From Rhodococcus pseudokoreensis (GTDB lineage Bacteria > Actinomycetota > Actinomycetes > Mycobacteriales > Mycobacteriaceae): 64,000 nt of DNA. The stretch lies in contig NZ_CP070619.1 in assembly GCF_017068395.1 (NCBI RefSeq), forward strand, positions 5,518,001 through 5,582,000. The letters run 5' to 3'. The translations under genes and the position numbers were made by a program. A model generated the notes under the pieces. That model made no database searches. It saw only the letters and a list, made by a program, of their open reading frames with translations, and was not told the origin of the DNA. Positions 36,311 to 45,533 of this stretch are shown here, in pieces (position 1 is the first letter of the stretch; each line of letters starts with the position of its first letter).

Positions 36311-37417
36311 ATGAAACATGTGCTCGATGGATTGCGGGTCGTCGAACTCGCCGGGATCGGCCCGTCGCCCCACGCCGCGATGCAGCTCGCGGACCTCGGC
36401 GCCGAGGTCGTGCGAATCGAGCGTCCAGGGGGCGTGACGCAGTTGCTGCCCGTGGACAAGGATGCGGGACTGCGTAATCGACGCTCGGTGAGTGCCGACC
36501 TGAAGGACCCCGCCGACCTGGCGAGGATCCTGAAGCTCGTCGACAAGGCCGACGTCCTCATCGAGGGTTACCGGCCGGGTGCGGCGGAGCGGCTGGGCAT
36601 CGGTCCCGACGTGTGCCGTCAGCGGAACCCTCGGCTCGTGTACGCCAGGATTACCGGTTGGGGCCAGGACGGCCCGCTCGCGCCCTATGCCGGGCACGAC
36701 ATCAATTACCTTGCGCTCACAGGTGCGCTGAATGCCATCGGACGGGACGGTGATAGGCCGCACGCACCGCTCAACCTGGTCGCCGACCTGGGCGGCGGTT
36801 CGATGCCGGCGGTCACCGGCATTCTCGGCGCCCTGTACGCGAGGGAGCGGACAGGTGCCGGAGACGTGGTCGATATCGCGATGGTCGACGGGGTGAGTGC
36901 GCTCATGACGATGTTCTGGACGCTCACCGAGAACGGGCTCTGGTCCGATCGGCGGGGGACCAACGTCATCGACGGCGGGGCGCCCTTCTACGACACGTAC
37001 GAGTGCGCCGACGGTCGGTACATCGCGGTCGGCGCCGTCGAGCCCGTCTTCTATGCGCAGCTTCTGGCGGGACTCGAACTCGACCCCGCGGGTCTGCCGG
37101 ACCAGTACGACGAGTCGGCATGGTCGACGCTCCGGAAGACCTTCGCCGACGTCTTCGTCACGCGCAGTCGGGAGGAGTGGGTGCAGGCGTTCGCGCACCT
37201 CGACGCGTGCGTGACGCCGGTGCTGGCCCTCGCCGAGGTGCCGGACCACCCGCACATCGCCGCGCGCAACACGGTCGTGACCGCGTTCGGACAGCGTCAG
37301 CCGGCCGCGGCGCCCCGCTTCGCCGAGGCACCGCCCGCAACCTATGCGTCGCCCCGCACACCCGGCGCCGACACCGAGGCCGTCTTCCGGGACTGGGGTG
37401 TCGATGACGATCGGTGA
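36311..37417 (+). CDS. Alpha-methylacyl-CoA racemase-like (CaiB/BaiF family)
   Basis: A 368-residue CaiB/BaiF-family protein. It is closest to alpha-methylacyl-CoA racemases: His129 in YAGHDINYLALTGAL and Asp159 in LNLVADLGGGSM match the racemase catalytic pair, and ECADGRYIAVGAVEP follows. A CoA-transferase of this family would have its Asp in a different context. GGAGG lies 6 bases before the ATG at 36311. It is divergent from the dehydratase operon, so it may set the stereochemistry of a 2-substituted acyl-CoA used there. That link is inference. Confidence 0.85.
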   Translation: MKHVLDGLRVVELAGIGPSPHAAMQLADLGAEVVRIERPGGVTQLLPVDKDAGLRNRRSVSADLKDPADLARILKLVDKADVLIEGYRPGAAERLGIGPDVCRQRNPRLVYARITGWGQDGPLAPYAGHDINYLALTGALNAIGRDGDRPHAPLNLVADLGGGSMPAVTGILGALYARERTGAGDVVDIAMVDGVSALMTMFWTLTENGLWSDRRGTNVIDGGAPFYDTYECADGRYIAVGAVEPVFYAQLLAGLELDPAGLPDQYDESAWSTLRKTFADVFVTRSREEWVQAFAHLDACVTPVLALAEVPDHPHIAARNTVVTAFGQRQPAAAPRFAEAPPATYASPRTPGADTEAVFRDWGVDDDR

Positions 37418-37466
37418 CCAGGGTCTGCAGGGGTGTTGTGGCAGCCGGTCGACCTGATGCGCGACG

Positions 37467-38336
37467 ATGACACTCATGTCTGACTCGAAGCCGTCCGACG
37501 CGAAACCGGCGTCCACCCCCGACAAGGAAGTGGCGTCGACCGGAAGCGCGCGGTCGGTCCTCGTCACGGTGCTCGGCGAACTCGTCGAACCGTACGGACA
37601 GCCGGTGCGGACGGCCGCGCTTCTCTACGTCCTCAAGGGACTCGGGTACGGGGAGCATGCCGCCCGGCAGGCGATTGCGCGCACAGGTTCCGCCGGTCTG
37701 ATCGCCGCCGACCGGAACGGACGCGAAACGCAGTGGACGTTGACCGACAAGGCGCATCGGCTCTTCACCGAAGGTGAACTTCGTGTCTTCTCCACCGACG
37801 TCGACACCACGCAGTGGGACGGCAGGTGGCTCGTCGTGAACGTGCCGATTCCGGAGTCGCACCGCTCGACCCGCAAGAAGCTCTATGCCGCGCTGCGGTG
37901 GGCAGGATTCGGGAACCCGACACCCGGCGTCTGGGTCACCCCCCACGTCGACCGTGCCGCCGAAGCTGAGAGAACCATCGAGTCTCTCGGACTGACCGCC
38001 AATACGGTCTCGTTCGTCGGGACGCTCGCCGTCCCCGGGATTCCCGAGAACGAACTCGTCCGCCGCTCATGGGATCTGGAGGCCGCCGAGAAGGAGTACG
38101 ACGAACTGCTCGACCGCTTCGACGCGCGCACGTTCGAACCGGGCGACGAGTTGCTGTTCGCCCACCTCCAACTCGCGGACGCGCTGCGGCGCATGCCGTA
38201 CATGGATCCGCGGCTCCCCGAGGTGCTGCTGCCGGACTGGCGCGGGCTGAAAGCCGCCCGGCGACTGCGGGACCTACGCGCCGAGTGGACCCCCACCGCT
38301 CACGCGCACTGGCGCCGGATCGCCGGTCTCGGCTGA
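37467..38336 (+). CDS. PaaX family transcriptional regulator
   Basis: A 289-residue PaaX-like regulator. The N-terminal winged helix is at about residues 30-95 (SVLVTVLGELVEPYGQPVRTAALLYVLKGLGYGEHAARQAIARTGSAGLI in pieces), with a central domain DGRWLVVNVPIPESHRSTRKKLYAALRWAGFG and a C-terminal PaaX domain (LPEVLLPDWRGLKA). PaaX proteins sense aryl-CoA thioesters such as phenylacetyl-CoA. The start at 37467 or 37476 cannot be decided because no Shine-Dalgarno is seen. Its position next to the racemase and dehydratase genes suggests an aromatic or related CoA ester as effector. Confidence 0.87.
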   Translation: MTLMSDSKPSDAKPASTPDKEVASTGSARSVLVTVLGELVEPYGQPVRTAALLYVLKGLGYGEHAARQAIARTGSAGLIAADRNGRETQWTLTDKAHRLFTEGELRVFSTDVDTTQWDGRWLVVNVPIPESHRSTRKKLYAALRWAGFGNPTPGVWVTPHVDRAAEAERTIESLGLTANTVSFVGTLAVPGIPENELVRRSWDLEAAEKEYDELLDRFDARTFEPGDELLFAHLQLADALRRMPYMDPRLPEVLLPDWRGLKAARRLRDLRAEWTPTAHAHWRRIAGLG

Positions 38337-38361
38337 GATCGGTCTGCCGAGGGTGATGTCG

Positions 38362-38616
38362 TCAGTGCACCGCACGCGCACGCGCATACGACTTGCGCTT
38401 GCTGGGGCGTGCGGGCGTGAGTTTCGTCGTGCACAGTTCGTCGAGCCGTAGCCGGACGCTGTCGTTGACGGTGGGGTGGTGGCGGAGGAGCCGTTGCAGG
38501 CGGCGGTAGAACACGGTCGGGAATACGCCGAACTCGGGCAGGATGTGTTCGTCGCCGCCGCCGAAGGGTGCCCATTTGACCGCGAATTCGAGCATGGCGA
38601 GTTCTTCGTTGGTCAC
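38362..38616 (-). CDS. Small DUF3263-like protein
   Basis: An 84-residue basic protein resembling the actinobacterial DUF3263 family (LAMLEFAVKWAPFGGGDEHILPEFGVFPTVFYRRLQRLL, split here by reading). These look like small helix-turn-helix proteins. The C-terminus is Arg/Lys-rich (PSKRKSYARARAVH). A GTG start at 38616 with GGAAG upstream is preferred over a longer GTG start at 38679 that would run through the hairpin at 38644-38683. It converges on paaX-like with a 25-base gap. Confidence 0.65.
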   Translation of the reverse strand: MTNEELAMLEFAVKWAPFGGGDEHILPEFGVFPTVFYRRLQRLLRHHPTVNDSVRLRLDELCTTKLTPARPSKRKSYARARAVH

Positions 38617-38643
38617 CGGCGTCTTCCGTTCTCTCGTCTGGGT

Positions 38644-38683
38644 GTGAGTGCGGCCGTGCGTGGTGTCGCACGGCCGCACTCAC
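38644..38683 (-). terminator. Terminator of the aldehyde dehydrogenase-P450 operon
   Basis: A perfect 17-base stem (GTGAGTGCGGCCGTGCG and complement) with loop TGGTGT lies 5 bases past the aldehyde dehydrogenase stop codon and upstream of the small DUF3263-like gene. It should end the four-gene leftward operon. Confidence 0.8.
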
Positions 38684-38687
38684 GGGG

Positions 38688-40124
38688 TCATCGCACGTCG
38701 AGGTAGATGCTCTTGAGCTGCTGGTAGCTCGCGAGGCCCTCGGGTCCGAGTTCGCGGCCGAGGCCGCTGTTCTTGATGCCGCCGAAGGGGGCGGTCGGGT
38801 CGTTGGAGTAGCCGTTGATCCCGACCGTTCCGCTGGCGACGCCCCGGGCGAATTGTGCGCCGCGTTCGGGGTCCGCGGTCCAGATGGAGCCGCCGAGTCC
38901 GTAGTCGGAGTGGTTGGCGATCGTGAGGGCTTCGGCCTCGTCGGTGTAGGGGATGACCGACAGGACGGGCCCGAAGATTTCTTCCTGTGCGATCGTGTGG
39001 CCGGTCTCGACGTCGGCGAAGACGGTGGGTTCGACGAACCATCCGTGTTCGGCGTCGGCGGGTCTGCGGCCGCCGGTGGTGACGCGTCCGCCGTCCGAGC
39101 GGCCCTTCTCGATGTATCCCTCCACGCGGTCGCGCTGCCGGGACGAGACGAGCGGTCCCATCTGGGTGGTGTCGGACAGCGGGTCGCCGACCGACAGGCC
39201 CTTGGCGAGGTCGGTGATGGTGTCGACGATCTCGTCGTAGCGTGAGCGGGGCGCGAGGACGCGGGTGCCGAGCCAGCAGATCTGCCCGTTGTTGAGCAGG
39301 GTGGCGGCGTAGAACGACTCGATGTTCGCGGCGAGGTCGGCGTCGTCGAGGACGACGGCGGCGGACTTTCCGCCGAGTTCGAGGGTGACGGGGCGCAGCA
39401 GTTCGCCGCAGGTGCGGCCGATGGCGCGTCCGGCGCCGGTGGAGCCGGTGAAGGAGACCTTGTCGATCCCGGGGTGGGCCACGAGATATGCGCCGAGGTC
39501 GCGTCCACCGGGGACGATGTTGACCACGCCGGCGGGGAGTCCGGCGGCGATGGCGGCTTCGGCCATCAGGAATGCGTCGAGCACCGTTTCGGGGGACGGT
39601 TTGAGGACCACGGTGCAGCCGGCGGCGAGGGCAGGGGCGAGTTTGAGGAACGTGATGGCCTGCGGCACGTTCCACGGGACGATGGCGCCGACCACGCCGA
39701 TCGGGGAGCGGGTGACGAGTGTGGAGCCGCCGAGCATGCCGGGCCGGATCTCGTCTTCCTGGTTCGCCGCCATGTCGCCGTAGTAGCGCAGCAGGACCGG
39801 TGGGAACCCGCCCTCGAACTGCCGGGCAAGGGTGATGGGCATCCCGTTCTGGCTGCTGACCCGCGTGGAGGTGTCCTCGGCGCGGGCTTGGAGTTCGTCG
39901 GCGAACCGGTTCAGCACCTCGGCGCGCTGGGCCGCGGTCCACGACGCCCACTGGGTGAGCGCGGCGCGGGCGGCGTCGACGGCATCGTCGATGTCGGTTT
40001 CGGTGCCCTCCGGCACGGAGCCGATGCGCTGCTCGGTGGTGGGGGAGATGACCGGGATCGTCGAGTCGCCGGCGGGCCGGGTCCATCCGCCGCGGATGTA
40101 GAGATCGGGGTAGTCGATCGTCAT
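38688..40124 (-). CDS. Aldehyde dehydrogenase (P450 cluster)
   Basis: A 478-residue NAD-dependent aldehyde dehydrogenase. Catalytic Cys is in LNNGQICWLGTRV and the general base in TLELGGKSAAVV. IVPWNVPQAITFLKLAPALAAG is the cofactor region. It is the last gene of a leftward operon P450-reductase-alcohol dehydrogenase-aldehyde dehydrogenase and would oxidise the aldehyde produced from the P450 alcohol to an acid. The same order of activities occurs in the Pseudomonas terpineol operon (terpB). Confidence 0.92.
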   Translation of the reverse strand: MTIDYPDLYIRGGWTRPAGDSTIPVISPTTEQRIGSVPEGTETDIDDAVDAARAALTQWASWTAAQRAEVLNRFADELQARAEDTSTRVSSQNGMPITLARQFEGGFPPVLLRYYGDMAANQEDEIRPGMLGGSTLVTRSPIGVVGAIVPWNVPQAITFLKLAPALAAGCTVVLKPSPETVLDAFLMAEAAIAAGLPAGVVNIVPGGRDLGAYLVAHPGIDKVSFTGSTGAGRAIGRTCGELLRPVTLELGGKSAAVVLDDADLAANIESFYAATLLNNGQICWLGTRVLAPRSRYDEIVDTITDLAKGLSVGDPLSDTTQMGPLVSSRQRDRVEGYIEKGRSDGGRVTTGGRRPADAEHGWFVEPTVFADVETGHTIAQEEIFGPVLSVIPYTDEAEALTIANHSDYGLGGSIWTADPERGAQFARGVASGTVGINGYSNDPTAPFGGIKNSGLGRELGPEGLASYQQLKSIYLDVR

Positions 40125-40163
40125 CGGGGTGTCCTTATCGGAAAGGTTCGGAAGGTGGGGTCG

Positions 40164-41270
40164 TCAGTCGTGCAGGAGCACGGGTTTGAGGACTTCGCCG
40201 CGGTGCTGGGCGTCGATCGCGTCGTTGATCTTCGCGAAGGGGAAGGTGGTGACGAGCTTGTCGAGCGGGAACTTCCCGGCCTTGTACAGCTCGACGAGTT
40301 CGGGGATGAACTCGTCGGGGACGCTGTCGCCCTCGATGATTCCGGTGATCGTCAGCCCCATGGCGAGGGAGTTGATGATGTTCAGCGGCACCGAGGCTGC
40401 GGGGTCGGCGGGCACCCCGATGAGGCCGATCTTGCCGTGGAAGGTCATGGCGCCGACGAGTGATTCGATGACGGCGGGGACGCCGGAGGTGTCGATCGCG
40501 TAGTCGACGCCGGCGGGGATGATCGCGCGGACCTGCTCGGCCAGCGGACCGGCAGCGGGGTCGAGGACATGGGTCGCGCCGAGTTCGAGGGCGAGGTCGC
40601 GCCGCGACTGGTGCGGTTCGACGGCGATGATGGTGGTGCAGCCCTGCACGACGGCGCCCATGACGGCGGCCAGCCCGACCGATCCGGCACCGGCGACGAG
40701 GATCGCGGATCCGGGTCGGCAGTCGAGGGAGCGCATGACGGCGCCGGCGCCGGTCTGGATTCCGCAGCCGAGCGGAGCGAGGAGTTCGGCGGGAACGTCG
40801 GCGGGAACCTTCACGACGTTGCGTTCGAACGCGAGGCTGTAGGTGGCGAACGAGGACTGTCCGAAGAACAGGCCGGTCAGGGATTCGCCGTCCGTGGTCG
40901 ACAGCGGACCCGTGCCGTCTTCGCGTACTCCGTCGTAGGCGAGGTGCATGAACTGGTGACAGTAGGACGGTGCCCCGGTGGTGCACGAGGGGCAGGTCCC
41001 GCAGCTGTTGAAGGTGATGGCGACGCGGTCGCCGGCGGCGACCTTCGTGACGTCGTCGCCGACTGCGCGGACGAAGCCGCAGCCTTCGTGGCCGAGGACC
41101 GCGGGCAGCGCGGTGGGGAGGGCGCCGTCGCGGGCAGCGAGGTCGGTGTGGCAGATGCCGACCGCTTCGATTTCGACGAGGACCTCGCCGGTCTTCGGTT
41201 CGTCGATGGTGATCGTTTCGAGCGAGAACTCCGTGTGGGGTTCTCTCGCGACTGCTGCGAGTGCTTCCAT
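40164..41270 (-). CDS. Zinc-dependent alcohol dehydrogenase (aryl/allylic alcohol type)
   Basis: A 368-residue medium-chain dehydrogenase of the benzyl-alcohol dehydrogenase group. The catalytic zinc site is formed by Cys in GICHTDLAARDG and the GHEGCGFV His/Glu. The structural zinc loop is CGTCPSCTTGAPSYC. The Rossmann motif is GAGSVGLAAVMGA. GGAG lies 9 bases before ATG 41270; ATG 41285 is an alternative. It would oxidise a primary alcohol made by the P450 to the aldehyde. Confidence 0.9.
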   Translation of the reverse strand: MEALAAVAREPHTEFSLETITIDEPKTGEVLVEIEAVGICHTDLAARDGALPTALPAVLGHEGCGFVRAVGDDVTKVAAGDRVAITFNSCGTCPSCTTGAPSYCHQFMHLAYDGVREDGTGPLSTTDGESLTGLFFGQSSFATYSLAFERNVVKVPADVPAELLAPLGCGIQTGAGAVMRSLDCRPGSAILVAGAGSVGLAAVMGAVVQGCTTIIAVEPHQSRRDLALELGATHVLDPAAGPLAEQVRAIIPAGVDYAIDTSGVPAVIESLVGAMTFHGKIGLIGVPADPAASVPLNIINSLAMGLTITGIIEGDSVPDEFIPELVELYKAGKFPLDKLVTTFPFAKINDAIDAQHRGEVLKPVLLHD

Positions 41271-41328
41271 CGTCAATGACTCCATGTCTGTGGGGGCCGG
41301 CCCCGGAAAACCGGCGTGGATCGAATGC

Positions 41329-42558
41329 TCAGAGAGCGGCTTCCCGCAACGGTGTCGCGGGATCGGCGAGGGCAGTGCGGTCGACTTTGGTGCGATTCCC
41401 GATGAACTTCTTGCCGGCCATGAATTCGCTTGCGGCATTCACGGTCTCGACGGCCACCGGTATCCCGTCGCTGTCGAGGTGGAACAGTGCGAACGAAGTG
41501 TCGGAGGCGTCGCCGCGCAGGATCGCCTGCGTGTCCGGTCCGATCATGCCCGCCATCTTCATCTTCAGGTCGAACTGATCCGACCAGAACCACGGCACCT
41601 CGTGCGGTGGGAGCGGGGCGCCCATGATGACTGCCGCCGCCTGCTTCGCCTGCTCGACCGCACTCGGAATGCTCTCCAGCCGTACCATCTTCCCGAGCGT
41701 GTCGTGCAGTCGATAGGTCACGTCCCCGATCGCGAGAACATGCGGATCGCTCGTGTGGGCAGAGCCGTCGACGACGATTCCGGCGAGGCACTCGAGGCCG
41801 GACTCGCGTGCCAGCGCGTCATTCGGGATGGCGCCGACCCCGACCAGGACGAGGTCGCAGGCGATCTCGGTTCCGTCACCGAGTTCGACCCCGGCCACGC
41901 GGCCGTCGGAGCCGCTGATTCCCCGGACCTCGGCCCCGGTGAGAATGCGGGTTCCCCGGTTCCGATGGAAGTCGGTGAGAGCCGTCGACAGTTCCCGGCT
42001 CGCCACTCGGGCCAGCACCCGGTCCTCCCGTTCGATCACCGTGACGTCGCATCCGCGGGCGCGGGCCGACGCCGCGACCTCGAGTCCCACGTAGCCACCG
42101 CCGATGATCGCCAGCGCCGATCCGGTGTGCACTGCCTCGCGGAGCATTGTGGCGTCGGCGAGGGTGCGCAGGCTGAGCACGCCCTCGAGATCGCTTCCCG
42201 GGAGCGACAGCGTCCGCGGCGCGGCGCCTGTCGCGAGCACGAGTGTCGTGTACTCCAGCACCGTTCCGGACACGGTCGTCGCGGTACGCGCGTCCCGGTC
42301 GATGCGGCTGACCGGATCACCGAGCAGCGTGTCGATCTCGTTGTCGGCGTAGAACGATTCCGGTTTGAGCCACTGCACGAACTCGTCGTCGGCGTACTTC
42401 TTCGACAGCGGCGGGCGGTGATAGGGCGGATGGGTTTCGTCCCCGCACAGGACGATGCGACCGTCGAACTTCTGCTGCCGCAGCATGCCGGCGAGAGTGC
42501 CGCCGGCATGCCCGGCCCCGACGATCACCACGGTGGGCGACGCATGTGATGTGACCAT
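41329..42558 (-). CDS. FAD-dependent NAD(P)H:ferredoxin reductase (rhodocoxin/terpredoxin reductase type)
   Basis: A 409-residue reductase with FAD motif TVVIVGAGHAGGTLAGMLR at residue 9 and NAD-binding GGGYVGLEVAASARARG in the middle. A second FAD motif, HVLAIGDVTYR, is followed by the C-terminal dimerisation domain (WSDQFDLKMKMAG). It passes electrons from NAD(P)H to the [2Fe-2S] ferredoxin that feeds the P450. Four bases separate it from the P450 gene. Confidence 0.93.
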   Translation of the reverse strand: MVTSHASPTVVIVGAGHAGGTLAGMLRQQKFDGRIVLCGDETHPPYHRPPLSKKYADDEFVQWLKPESFYADNEIDTLLGDPVSRIDRDARTATTVSGTVLEYTTLVLATGAAPRTLSLPGSDLEGVLSLRTLADATMLREAVHTGSALAIIGGGYVGLEVAASARARGCDVTVIEREDRVLARVASRELSTALTDFHRNRGTRILTGAEVRGISGSDGRVAGVELGDGTEIACDLVLVGVGAIPNDALARESGLECLAGIVVDGSAHTSDPHVLAIGDVTYRLHDTLGKMVRLESIPSAVEQAKQAAAVIMGAPLPPHEVPWFWSDQFDLKMKMAGMIGPDTQAILRGDASDTSFALFHLDSDGIPVAVETVNAASEFMAGKKFIGNRTKVDRTALADPATPLREAAL

Positions 42559-42562
42559 GGTG

Positions 42563-43885
42563 TTATCGGGTGAACTCGATCTGGACGGGCATGTTCTTGA
42601 GCCCGCCGACGAAATTGGTCTGGATCATCTTCGTGTCGTCCACAAGTTCGAGCGACTCGATGTGGGGGAGCAGTTCCTCGAGCATGATGCGGAGTTCGAT
42701 CTTGGCCAAGTGCTGCCCGATGCACATGTGCGGCCCGTAACCGAAGGCGATGTGCTTGTTGGGTCGGCGAGTGATGTCGAACGTGTCCGGGTTGGGAATG
42801 ACGTCCGCGTCCCGGTTGCCCGACTGGTAGAGCATCATGAAGCGGTCGCCCTTCTTGATGTTCCGGCCGCGGATCGTGTAGTCCTGCGTCGCCTGACGCA
42901 TGAAGTGCTTCACCGGCGACGCCCAGCGCAGAGATTCGTTGACGATGTGCGGCGCGAGCGCCAGGTCCGCCTTCGCCTTCGCGAGCAGTTCGGGGTTCCG
43001 GCCGAGTTCGAGCATGCCGCCGGCGAGGGTACTTGAGGTGGTGTCGTGACCAGCGGTAGCGATGGCGATGAAGTAGCCGTACGCCACCTCGTTCGGGTAG
43101 TACTCGCCGCTCTCGTCGCGGGCCACCGAGATGATCGTCGCGAGGTCGTCCTGCGGGTTCGCCCGCCTGTCCTGCAACAACGCCTCGAAGTAGGCGTAGA
43201 AATCCTGAATCGTGGCCACCCACTGCTTGGCGGCGGCGTCCGGGGTGAGCGGTTCGACGTCCTCCCGCGCGGCATCGGGATCGGCCGTCCCGAAGAACTC
43301 CTGCGTGAGGGCCATCATGCGGGGCTCGTCCGATTCGGGCACCCCGAAAAGGCTCATGATGACGTGCAGGGGGTAGTGCAGGGCGAAGTCCTTGACGAAG
43401 TCGATCCGGCCGTCCGTCTTCAATAGCCGGGCGACGGCAGCCTTCGCGAGGTCGCGGATGGTCGATTCCCACTGGGCGAGGTTGGTGGGCCGGAACCAGT
43501 CCAGTGCGATGTCCTTGATCGCGGTGTGCTCCGGCGGGTCGAGGTAGGTGAGAGTCTCGAGGACGCGGAGGCTGCCGTTGTTGATGCTCTTGGTGAACGC
43601 GTCGCCGGCCTGGTTCGCCAGGATCGGGTTGACGGAACCCTTGTCCTCCCCGCCTGCATTGGTGAAGATGTCGGGCTGACGCTCGATCTCCATGATGTCG
43701 GCGTGCTTGCTCACCAGCCAGATCGGGTCGTACCCCTCCACCTCGGCGCGCCCGAGCGGGTTGTTCTCCCGCAGCCAGCGGTAGGCCTCGAACAACGCGT
43801 CGTTGTCCCGGTGTCCTTCGGGCAGAACGATCTGACGGGCGACAGCGTCCGGAATAAGTTCCGTGACCTGCTCTGTAGTGCTCAT
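42563..43885 (-). CDS. Cytochrome P450 (P450terp/linalool-hydroxylase-like)
   Basis: A 440-residue soluble bacterial P450. The heme-ligand signature is [18 protein letters not shown] with Cys388. The I-helix oxygen-activation motif is [17 protein letters not shown] and the K-helix ExxR is NESLRW. First gene of the operon, with AAGGGG before the ATG. Gene content around it (alcohol and aldehyde dehydrogenases, reductase, [2Fe-2S] ferredoxin) is the same as the terpineol operon of Pseudomonas, so a terpenoid or branched alkyl chain is a likely substrate. The exact CYP family cannot be assigned by eye. Confidence 0.93.
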   Translation of the reverse strand: MSTTEQVTELIPDAVARQIVLPEGHRDNDALFEAYRWLRENNPLGRAEVEGYDPIWLVSKHADIMEIERQPDIFTNAGGEDKGSVNPILANQAGDAFTKSINNGSLRVLETLTYLDPPEHTAIKDIALDWFRPTNLAQWESTIRDLAKAAVARLLKTDGRIDFVKDFALHYPLHVIMSLFGVPESDEPRMMALTQEFFGTADPDAAREDVEPLTPDAAAKQWVATIQDFYAYFEALLQDRRANPQDDLATIISVARDESGEYYPNEVAYGYFIAIATAGHDTTSSTLAGGMLELGRNPELLAKAKADLALAPHIVNESLRWASPVKHFMRQATQDYTIRGRNIKKGDRFMMLYQSGNRDADVIPNPDTFDITRRPNKHIAFGYGPHMCIGQHLAKIELRIMLEELLPHIESLELVDDTKMIQTNFVGGLKNMPVQIEFTR

Positions 43886-44221
43886 CGATTCCCCTTCGTG
43901 GTGCAGTGTGGTGCGGCGCCGAACGTCGCGGCGCCCTCGCCGACTGGAGTGACTCCAGCCTGTCAGCCACAGGAGTGAGGGGCATCACACCATTGATCGA
44001 AAGTTGTCCACCTAACGGGGGATGTGTGCCGGGTCACCCCAGCACACCTCGCGGTCAGCGAGGCAAGATTCACCCCACGGGAGGGGGGTAATCACCCGAA
44101 GTGGTGATGTGCCCGGCCAGTGACCGGCGACACAATTTTCGTACCGAGAACGCGGCCGGACCTTCCCGCTTCGGCGCGACGGCCGCGCAGATGTTCACCG
44201 GTCAACCTGAAGGAGATCACC
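43886..44221. other. Divergent control region between P450 operon and ferredoxin gene
   Basis: About 335 bases, no gene. An inverted repeat ATCACC-CGAAGT-GGTGAT lies at 44091-44108, and a small hairpin CCTCGC-GGTCA-GCGAGG near 44047-44063. They are candidate sites for the LuxR-type regulators encoded next door. No clear -35/-10 pair is obvious. Confidence 0.5.
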
Positions 44222-44542
44222 ATGCCCACCGTCGTGTACCAGCTTCCGGACGGCTCGACGTCGTCCGTCGACGTTCCCGTCGGCCAGAGCGTGATGGACG
44301 GGTCGGTCCGCAACAACCTCCCCGGCATCGTCGCCGAATGTGGCGGTAGCTGCTCCTGCGCTACCTGCCACGTATTCCTGGACGACGATTCCATCGCGGC
44401 GTTCGGCGAACCGACGCTGGAGGAGCAGGACCTCCTCGAATTCCTCGACGGTGTACAGCCGTGCTCGCGTCTCGCCTGCCAGCTCGTGCTCACGCCGGAC
44501 GTCGGCACCGTCACCGTGACGGTGCCGTCCTCGGACGCCTGA
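44222..44542 (+). CDS. [2Fe-2S] ferredoxin (rhodocoxin/terpredoxin type)
   Basis: A 106-residue adrenodoxin-class ferredoxin. The four cluster ligands are Cys40, Cys46, Cys49 and Cys86 (C-x5-C-x2-C-x36-C; SCSCATCHVF and PCSRLACQ contexts). It shuttles electrons from the reductase at 41329 to the P450 at 42563. AAGGAG lies 6 bases before the ATG; the frame upstream is leader. It is transcribed divergently from the rest of the P450 operon. Confidence 0.93.
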   Translation: MPTVVYQLPDGSTSSVDVPVGQSVMDGSVRNNLPGIVAECGGSCSCATCHVFLDDDSIAAFGEPTLEEQDLLEFLDGVQPCSRLACQLVLTPDVGTVTVTVPSSDA

Positions 44543-44561
44543 GGGGTATCCACCGGCTCTG

Positions 44562-45533
44562 TCACCGGGTGCCGGGCTGATACTTCGCGATCAGTTCGGC
44601 ACGGTTGGTGGCGCCGAGTTTCCGGAGGATGCGTTTCACATGGGACTTGACCGTGTCGACAGTGATGACCAGTTCCTCGGCGATCGTCGAGTTCGACGCC
44701 CCGGTGAGAATCAATCGGACGACGTCGACCTCGCGGTCGGTCAGAGGGTCGAGCAGGCGCTGCTCGGCGGCGTCGCGGTCGGCCTGCGCCGGGGCGAGTT
44801 CGGATGCGCCGCGGGGAGGTGCCGTGTCGACGTCGGCGTCGCCGGCCCATCGCCGGGCGCTGTCGTGCAGGAGCGCGTTCTGGCGCTCACGGCGCGATTC
44901 CAGACCGACTCGCTCGAAGCACCCGCCGAGCACTTCGGCGAACACCCCCAGTGCGCGGCGGCGAGTGTCGTCCAAGGGTGTTCCGATGTGCACGAGCGCG
45001 GCGGCGGCGCCGCCGACCACGACCGAAACAATCGTGAAACCGTTGGTGCCCAACAGTTCTTGCAGTGCAGCGGGGACGTCGGTGCCGACGCTGACCGTGT
45101 TCGTCGCGAGCGCTTGTTCTTCCGGCGAACCGTCCACGATGTCGAATTCGGCCGGTGGTGACGGCATGGTGCCGGGGTCGGCGCTGAACCAGGCCACGGG
45201 AATGATCCGGTCCCCGTCGAGGCGGGACAGCACAACCCTTTTCGCAGAGCACAATTCCGCGACGCGTTCGCACGCGCGGTGCATCAGTTCCGTACTCGAG
45301 GCGGCGTCGTCCAGTGCTTGGACGGCGCGATCGATGGCGGCCGCGATCGTGCCGATCTCGACGGTCCGGTTCGCGTCGGCGGCGTTTCTGCGGTCGAGGA
45401 GGTCGACGAGGCGTCTCCCGAGTTCGGTCGACTGTGCCGGGTCGGCCACCCGCATCTCGGTCAGGACGTCCGCGATGGCGCGATCGAGCTCGGTGTCCGT
45501 GGTGTTCTCGTCGGGGTGGGGCGCGTCAGCCAC
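44562..45533 (-). CDS. GAF/LuxR-type transcriptional regulator
   Basis: A 323-residue regulator with a central GAF-like sensor (CERVAELCSAKRVVLSRLDGD) and a C-terminal LuxR helix-turn-helix (DPLTDREVDVVRLILTGASNSTIAEELVITVDTVKSHVKRILRKL, about residues 255-300). It starts at GTG 45533, 8 bases inside the upstream regulator gene, so the two are translated together. Both may act on the P450 and ferredoxin promoters nearby. The ligand is unknown. Confidence 0.87.
   Translation of the reverse strand: MADAPHPDENTTDTELDRAIADVLTEMRVADPAQSTELGRRLVDLLDRRNAADANRTVEIGTIAAAIDRAVQALDDAASSTELMHRACERVAELCSAKRVVLSRLDGDRIIPVAWFSADPGTMPSPPAEFDIVDGSPEEQALATNTVSVGTDVPAALQELLGTNGFTIVSVVVGGAAAALVHIGTPLDDTRRRALGVFAEVLGGCFERVGLESRRERQNALLHDSARRWAGDADVDTAPPRGASELAPAQADRDAAEQRLLDPLTDREVDVVRLILTGASNSTIAEELVITVDTVKSHVKRILRKLGATNRAELIAKYQPGTR

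Noticed and set aside
36311..37417. CaiB/BaiF protein as the CoA-transferase (FldA-like) of a phenyllactate dehydratase system
   Set aside because: His129 and Asp159 contexts match alpha-methylacyl-CoA racemase, so the racemase call was preferred; the transferase idea is left as a weak alternative.
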